Source: an uncultured Bacteroidota bacterium (lineage in GTDB: Bacteria; Bacteroidota; Bacteroidia; Bacteroidales; SZUA-534). Taken from it: a DNA stretch of 9,942 nt. Positions 6,863 to 9,942 of the stretch are shown here, one piece after another (the stretch's first letter is position 1; every line of letters begins with the position of its first letter). The stretch covers positions 1 to 9,942 of the forward strand of contig CALABN010000061.1 of assembly GCA_937885735.1 (NCBI GenBank), given 5' to 3'. Both the position numbers and the translations under genes were made by a program. The notes below the pieces were generated by a model, which was not told the DNA's origin, did no database searches, and was given only the letters and a program-made list of their open reading frames with translations.

Positions 6863-8116
6863 ATGAACAACACTGCAACAAAGACTAAAATAGTAAACGA
6901 CCCCGTACTCGGACTTATCGACTTTTCGTCGCCATTGATTCTGGCACTGATTGAACACCCGTGGGTTCAACGCCTGCGCCGAATCAAGCAGTTGGGAATG
7001 AGTGATATGGTTTATCCTGGAGCACAGCACACACGTTTCCTGCACACCATTGGCGCCACCACGCTTATGCGCCTGGCCCTTGACACCCTGCGTCAAAAGG
7101 GTGCCGACATTACCGACCACGAGTACGAAAGCGCTATGGTTGCAATACTGCTTCACGACATAGGCCACTGCCCCTTCTCGCACGCGCTTGAGCACCATAT
7201 TGCCGATGCAAGCCACGAAGACATCTCGCTTGTGTTTATGCACGAACTGAACAAGCAGTTCAACGGGCAACTCGACACCGCCATAAAAATTTTCACAAAG
7301 GACTACCCAAAGGAATACCTCACAAAACTGGTTTCAGGCCAACTTGACGTGGACCGTCTCGACTATCTGCGTCGCGACAGTTTCTTTACTGGCGTGACCG
7401 AAGGCATTGTCAACACCGACCGCATTATAAAGATGCTTGAAGTGGTTGACGACAAACTTGTTGTGGAAAAGAAAGGCATCTATTCAATTGAAAAATTCCT
7501 TATTGCCCGCAGGCTTATGTATTGGCAGGTTTACCTTCACAAGACCGTACACTCGGCCGAACAACTGCTGATAAACATTCTGCGACGAGCAAAATACCTG
7601 ACATCTCAAGGCGAAGACCTTTTTGCATCGCCTGCCTTCAAGTATTTTCTTCAAAATCACGTCACTATCGACGACTTCAAGTCGGGTGCCGTGCTCGAAA
7701 ACGGCAACACCACACTCGAGAATTTCGCCCTGCTTGATGACGGCGACCTAATGGTGTCGGTCAAGGCGTGGGCATCGCACCCCGACCGCGTGTTGAGCAC
7801 TCTCTGCAAAAACCTGATGAACCGCCGTCTGCCAAAAACCATTGTCCAGGACCAGCCTGCCGACAACAGTATGGTGAAACTTCTGACCGAAGGCGTGATG
7901 AACAAATACGGATACTCTGAAGAAGAGGCAAGTTACTTTGTAAGTTCGGGTGTGATTGCAAACAAGGCCTACAGCCAACGCCACGACCAGATTCTGATTA
8001 AAGAGAAAGACGGCTCTGTCACCGAAATTGTGAATGTGGCCGATATGCTCAACATCAGGGCGCTGTCAACCACAATCAGCAAATACTACATTTCGTGGCC
8101 AAAAGATATTCACTAA
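6863..8116 (+). CDS. HD-domain phosphohydrolase (dGTPase/SAMHD1-like superfamily)
   Basis: The 417-residue protein has the HD metal-site pattern in order: H61 (RFLHTIGA), H98-D99 (LLHDIGHCPFSH), H118 in SHED, and D164 (LDVDRLDYLRRDS). The opening segment NDPVLGLI, then RLRRIKQLG and the QHTRFLHT stretch, match HD superfamily hydrolases annotated as YdhJ-like or deoxynucleotide triphosphohydrolase-like proteins. Likely activity is hydrolysis of a nucleotide phosphate, but the substrate cannot be read from sequence. The C-terminal 150 residues are a helical region of less certain role. It starts 44 bp after the DUF4250 gene and is followed 12 bp later by the membrane protein, so it belongs to the same gene string. 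Length is normal for the family. Confidence 0.9.
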   Translation: MNNTATKTKIVNDPVLGLIDFSSPLILALIEHPWVQRLRRIKQLGMSDMVYPGAQHTRFLHTIGATTLMRLALDTLRQKGADITDHEYESAMVAILLHDIGHCPFSHALEHHIADASHEDISLVFMHELNKQFNGQLDTAIKIFTKDYPKEYLTKLVSGQLDVDRLDYLRRDSFFTGVTEGIVNTDRIIKMLEVVDDKLVVEKKGIYSIEKFLIARRLMYWQVYLHKTVHSAEQLLINILRRAKYLTSQGEDLFASPAFKYFLQNHVTIDDFKSGAVLENGNTTLENFALLDDGDLMVSVKAWASHPDRVLSTLCKNLMNRRLPKTIVQDQPADNSMVKLLTEGVMNKYGYSEEEASYFVSSGVIANKAYSQRHDQILIKEKDGSVTEIVNVADMLNIRALSTTISKYYISWPKDIH

Positions 8117-8128
8117 CACTCATTGATT

Positions 8129-8629
8129 ATGGAAAACAAAAGCAAAATCGGGAACAAGATATTTCTGGCATTGATGCTTGTATATATGGCAACAATGTTC
8201 ATTCTATGCTCAACTTCAAACGCCAAAATATCCGAACTGGGCACAGCAAACGAGGCAAGCCTGCAATTCAGCGTGTTAAGTTCGATTCAAAAGCCGATTG
8301 AAAACACCAACATCATATTTTTCATTGTGATGCTGGGCATTGCGTTATGGCTTTTTGCAAAAGGCGCCAAAAAGATGCTCGCATACATTCCGTTGCTGGT
8401 GTTCAGCGTGTTCACCCTGTTCTGCTACGCATCAATGAGCGGTGCATTCTTCAGCATCGGCGGAAACGACATTACCAAATCGGGACAGTACTGGCTAATG
8501 TTCTTCATTGGGATATTCTTCATTGTAGGCGCAACCTGCGTCACGCTGATAGGCACCATTGCAGTCAGGAACCTACGCAAACGCGAGAATGCCGAAAGCA
8601 ATCAAACACCTAAAGTCGGCAGGAAATGA
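8129..8629 (+). CDS. Four-helix integral membrane protein of unknown function
   Basis: I do not recognise a family. The 166-residue protein shows four hydrophobic segments, about 10-29, 61-78, 83-103 and 120-146, with a short basic start and a basic, polar C-terminal tail (147-166). The loop between helices 1 and 2 (about 30-60) is hydrophilic, and a short basic turn (KGAKK, 78-82) links helices 2 and 3. By the positive-inside rule both ends and this turn are probably cytoplasmic. A TTG at 8123 could add two residues, but the ATG at 8129 is the natural start. Its stop overlaps the start of the SiaC-like gene by four bases (ATGA), so the two are translationally coupled, which suggests a membrane role linked to that regulator. 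It might be a sensor or a DUF-type lipid or stress protein. Confidence 0.8.
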   Translation: MENKSKIGNKIFLALMLVYMATMFILCSTSNAKISELGTANEASLQFSVLSSIQKPIENTNIIFFIVMLGIALWLFAKGAKKMLAYIPLLVFSVFTLFCYASMSGAFFSIGGNDITKSGQYWLMFFIGIFFIVGATCVTLIGTIAVRNLRKRENAESNQTPKVGRK

Positions 8630-9027
8630 GCATCACCAATTCACTATTGATTGAACAGACCAAATACACGCCTCGGGTCATTTTCGACGTGGAACGCTCG
8701 GTTTACGAGATTTCGGGAAGGGCAATGCTTGAAGGGACTATGTCCGTGCACAACAAAGTCATTGACTGGGTGAACAAATGTATAGACAAGATTCAGCAAA
8801 GCATCTGCATTAACGTTAAACTTGTCTATGCCGATTCAAAGGCATCTAAAATGATATCGATGCTAATGGGCGAACTCGAAACTCACTATATGTCAGGACA
8901 ATCAATAGAAATACGGTGGTTCTACAACATTTACGACGATGACATATACGCCCTTGGCGAGCAACTGGTGAAATCAAGAAAACTGCCAATCAAGTTAATA
9001 GGCATTGTAAACAACAAACAGCAATGA
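8626..9027 (+). CDS. SiaC-family (DUF1987) regulatory phosphoprotein
   Basis: The 133-residue protein fits the SiaC/DUF1987 family: an opening I-E-x-T-x-x-T-P-R-V-x-F-D (9-21), then EISGRAM (28-34), DWV (47-49), the LVYADSKASKM segment (66-76) and a WFYNIYDDD stretch leading to the LPIKLIGI strand at the end. In Pseudomonas SiaC, a threonine in the segment equivalent to 68-75 is phosphorylated by SiaB and dephosphorylated by the PP2C phosphatase SiaA; unphosphorylated SiaC binds the diguanylate cyclase SiaD. Here the corresponding acceptor would be Ser71 or Ser74, which is inference. The family glutamate-rich motif after GR is altered (MLEG rather than PEN). It overlaps the preceding membrane gene and the following fluoride channel gene by four bases each. 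The phosphatase four genes upstream (5382) is its likely partner; no kinase is present. Confidence 0.87.
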   Translation: MSITNSLLIEQTKYTPRVIFDVERSVYEISGRAMLEGTMSVHNKVIDWVNKCIDKIQQSICINVKLVYADSKASKMISMLMGELETHYMSGQSIEIRWFYNIYDDDIYALGEQLVKSRKLPIKLIGIVNNKQQ

Positions 9028-9398
9028 TAAAACTCATATTGTTCGCAGGGACAGGCAGTTTCATAGGCGGTGCACTGCGATTCATAATATCAAACGCCAC
9101 TGGCAAGACATCGGCTGGATTCCCGCAGGGAACCTTCATTGTCAACATTGCAGGGTGCCTTGTCATTGGCCTGCTATATGGCCTGATAGACAGGAACCAA
9201 ACCATTTCAGCCGAATGGCGCACATTGCTGACTGTAGGCTTTTGTGGCGGATTCACCACATTCTCTACATTTGCAAACGAGAATCTTGCCTTGCTGAAAG
9301 GCGGAAACATTGCAATGTTCGCCTTCTACACGGCATTAAGCATATTTTTAGGGATAATGGCAGTCTGGGCAGGCAATATGATTGTCAAGAATTGCTGA
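9024..9398 (+). CDS. crcB: Fluoride channel Fluc/CrcB
   Basis: This 124-residue, four-helix protein has the Fluc signatures: GGALRF (15-20), the PQGTFIVNIAG segment (34-44) with pore-lining N41, and GFCGGFTTFSTF (72-83) carrying the two phenylalanines F80 and F83 that line the fluoride path, at the same numbers as in the well-studied E. coli-plasmid homologue Ec2. Fluc proteins act as dual-topology dimers that let fluoride leave the cell; one gene is enough for a homodimer, so the single copy here is consistent. It overlaps the SiaC-like gene by ATGA. I see no fluoride riboswitch near it, and none in the short gaps upstream. The 42 bp after the stop (9399-9440) show no terminator. Confidence 0.96.
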   Translation: MIKLILFAGTGSFIGGALRFIISNATGKTSAGFPQGTFIVNIAGCLVIGLLYGLIDRNQTISAEWRTLLTVGFCGGFTTFSTFANENLALLKGGNIAMFAFYTALSIFLGIMAVWAGNMIVKNC

Positions 9399-9440
9399 CT
9401 ATCAAACTTCTACAGATAAAATTATTAAAACACAAATAAG

Positions 9441-9942
9441 ATGAGATACTATCAATCGGTATTCGACCTACCAAAACTTGACGAGGCACTGAAACAGGCC
9501 TTCGAAATAAAAAAAGACCGCTACGCATTCGAGCATCTTGGCAAGCACAAGACCTGCCTGCTGATTTTCTTCAACAACAGCCTTCGCACACGATTGAGCA
9601 CACAAAAGGCCGCCCGCAACCTGGGTATGGACGTGATTGTACTCGACGTGAATCAAGGTGCGTGGAAACTTGAAACCGAACGCGGCGTGATAATGGACGG
9701 CGACAAGAGCGAGCATTTGCTCGAGGCCATTCCAGTTATGGCTCAATACTGCGATATGCTTGGCGTACGCTCGTTTGCAAAATTTGAAAACCGCGAGGAC
9801 GACTACACGGAAAAAATCCTCAACCAATTCATAAAATATTCAGGGAAGCCAGTATTCTCAATGGAAGCCGCAACCTGCCACCCATTGCAGGCATTCGCCG
9901 ACCTCATCACCATTGAGGAAAACAAAAGAAAGCGCCGGCCGA
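9441..9942 (+). CDS. argF': N-succinylornithine carbamoyltransferase, 5' part (cut by window edge)
   Basis: The first 167 residues match the Bacteroides-type carbamoyltransferase of arginine synthesis, which carbamoylates N-succinylornithine (or N-acetylornithine in relatives) with carbamoyl phosphate. Visible are the phosphate-binding SLRTRLST (47-54), the WKLETERGVIMDGD block (75-88), the EAIPVM segment, the VRSFAKFENRE stretch (109-119) and HPLQ (147-150) of the carbamoyl site. Residue 90, at the end of DGDK-S, is serine; in the Bacteroides fragilis enzyme this position is Pro90, which sets the preference for the succinyl substrate. The remaining C-terminal half lies beyond 9942. The leader from 9399 is A-rich without a clear promoter; read-through from the gene string is possible. 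Confidence 0.9.
   Translation, partial: MRYYQSVFDLPKLDEALKQAFEIKKDRYAFEHLGKHKTCLLIFFNNSLRTRLSTQKAARNLGMDVIVLDVNQGAWKLETERGVIMDGDKSEHLLEAIPVMAQYCDMLGVRSFAKFENREDDYTEKILNQFIKYSGKPVFSMEAATCHPLQAFADLITIEENKRKRRP

Noticed and set aside
6545..7270. 241-codon open frame on the minus strand
   Set aside because: It lies antisense to the phosphatase end, DUF4250 and HD genes, all of which have clear family motifs; its translation shows none.
9399..9440. Arginine-responsive or fluoride-responsive regulatory element
   Set aside because: The 42-bp gap has no palindrome, hairpin or riboswitch-like structure that I can see.
9468..9827. 119-codon minus-strand frame
   Set aside because: Antisense to the well-supported carbamoyltransferase.

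Overview
The window looks like a chromosomal segment from a member of the Bacteroidota, probably order Bacteroidales. Three things point there. The best promoter matches the Bacteroides-type -33 TTG / -7 TAnnTTTG pattern. Start codons follow A-rich leaders rather than clear Shine-Dalgarno sequences. The last gene encodes the N-succinylornithine carbamoyltransferase type known from Bacteroides. All convincing genes are on the + strand.

Layout. Positions 1-102 hold the 3' part of a tRNA-His with its terminator. A lipoprotein FKBP-type prolyl isomerase follows (194-1180) and ends in its own terminator. Next is a short-chain dehydrogenase (1249-2046) with a double-VOC-domain protein (2088-3155), closed by a strong terminator. 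Positions 3211-3398 are a non-coding, AT-rich stretch. It contains a regular array of 15-bp interrupted palindromes (GCAT-7-ATGC/T) repeating every 32 bp and running up to the start codon of a solitary AAA/DUF4143 ATPase (3399-4571). The elongation factor P gene (4725-5288) then has its own promoter and terminator.

From 5382 to 9398 six genes are tightly packed and probably cotranscribed: a GAF-SpoIIE/PP2C phosphatase, a small DUF4250 protein, an HD-domain phosphohydrolase, a four-helix membrane protein, a SiaC-like (DUF1987) phosphoprotein and a Fluc/CrcB fluoride channel. The last three overlap by ATGA. The 3' edge cuts an arginine-biosynthesis carbamoyltransferase that starts 42 bp later.

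How they may work together. The phosphatase and the SiaC-like protein are the two halves of a partner-switch pair known from the SiaABCD pathway, where a SpoIIE-type phosphatase dephosphorylates SiaC. No kinase and no diguanylate cyclase is in the window, so the output of this version is open. The most unusual feature is the periodic palindrome array in front of the ATPase: its half-sites alternate at 11 and 21 bp (one and two DNA turns), so all would face the same side of the helix, and the last units overlap the predicted core promoter.
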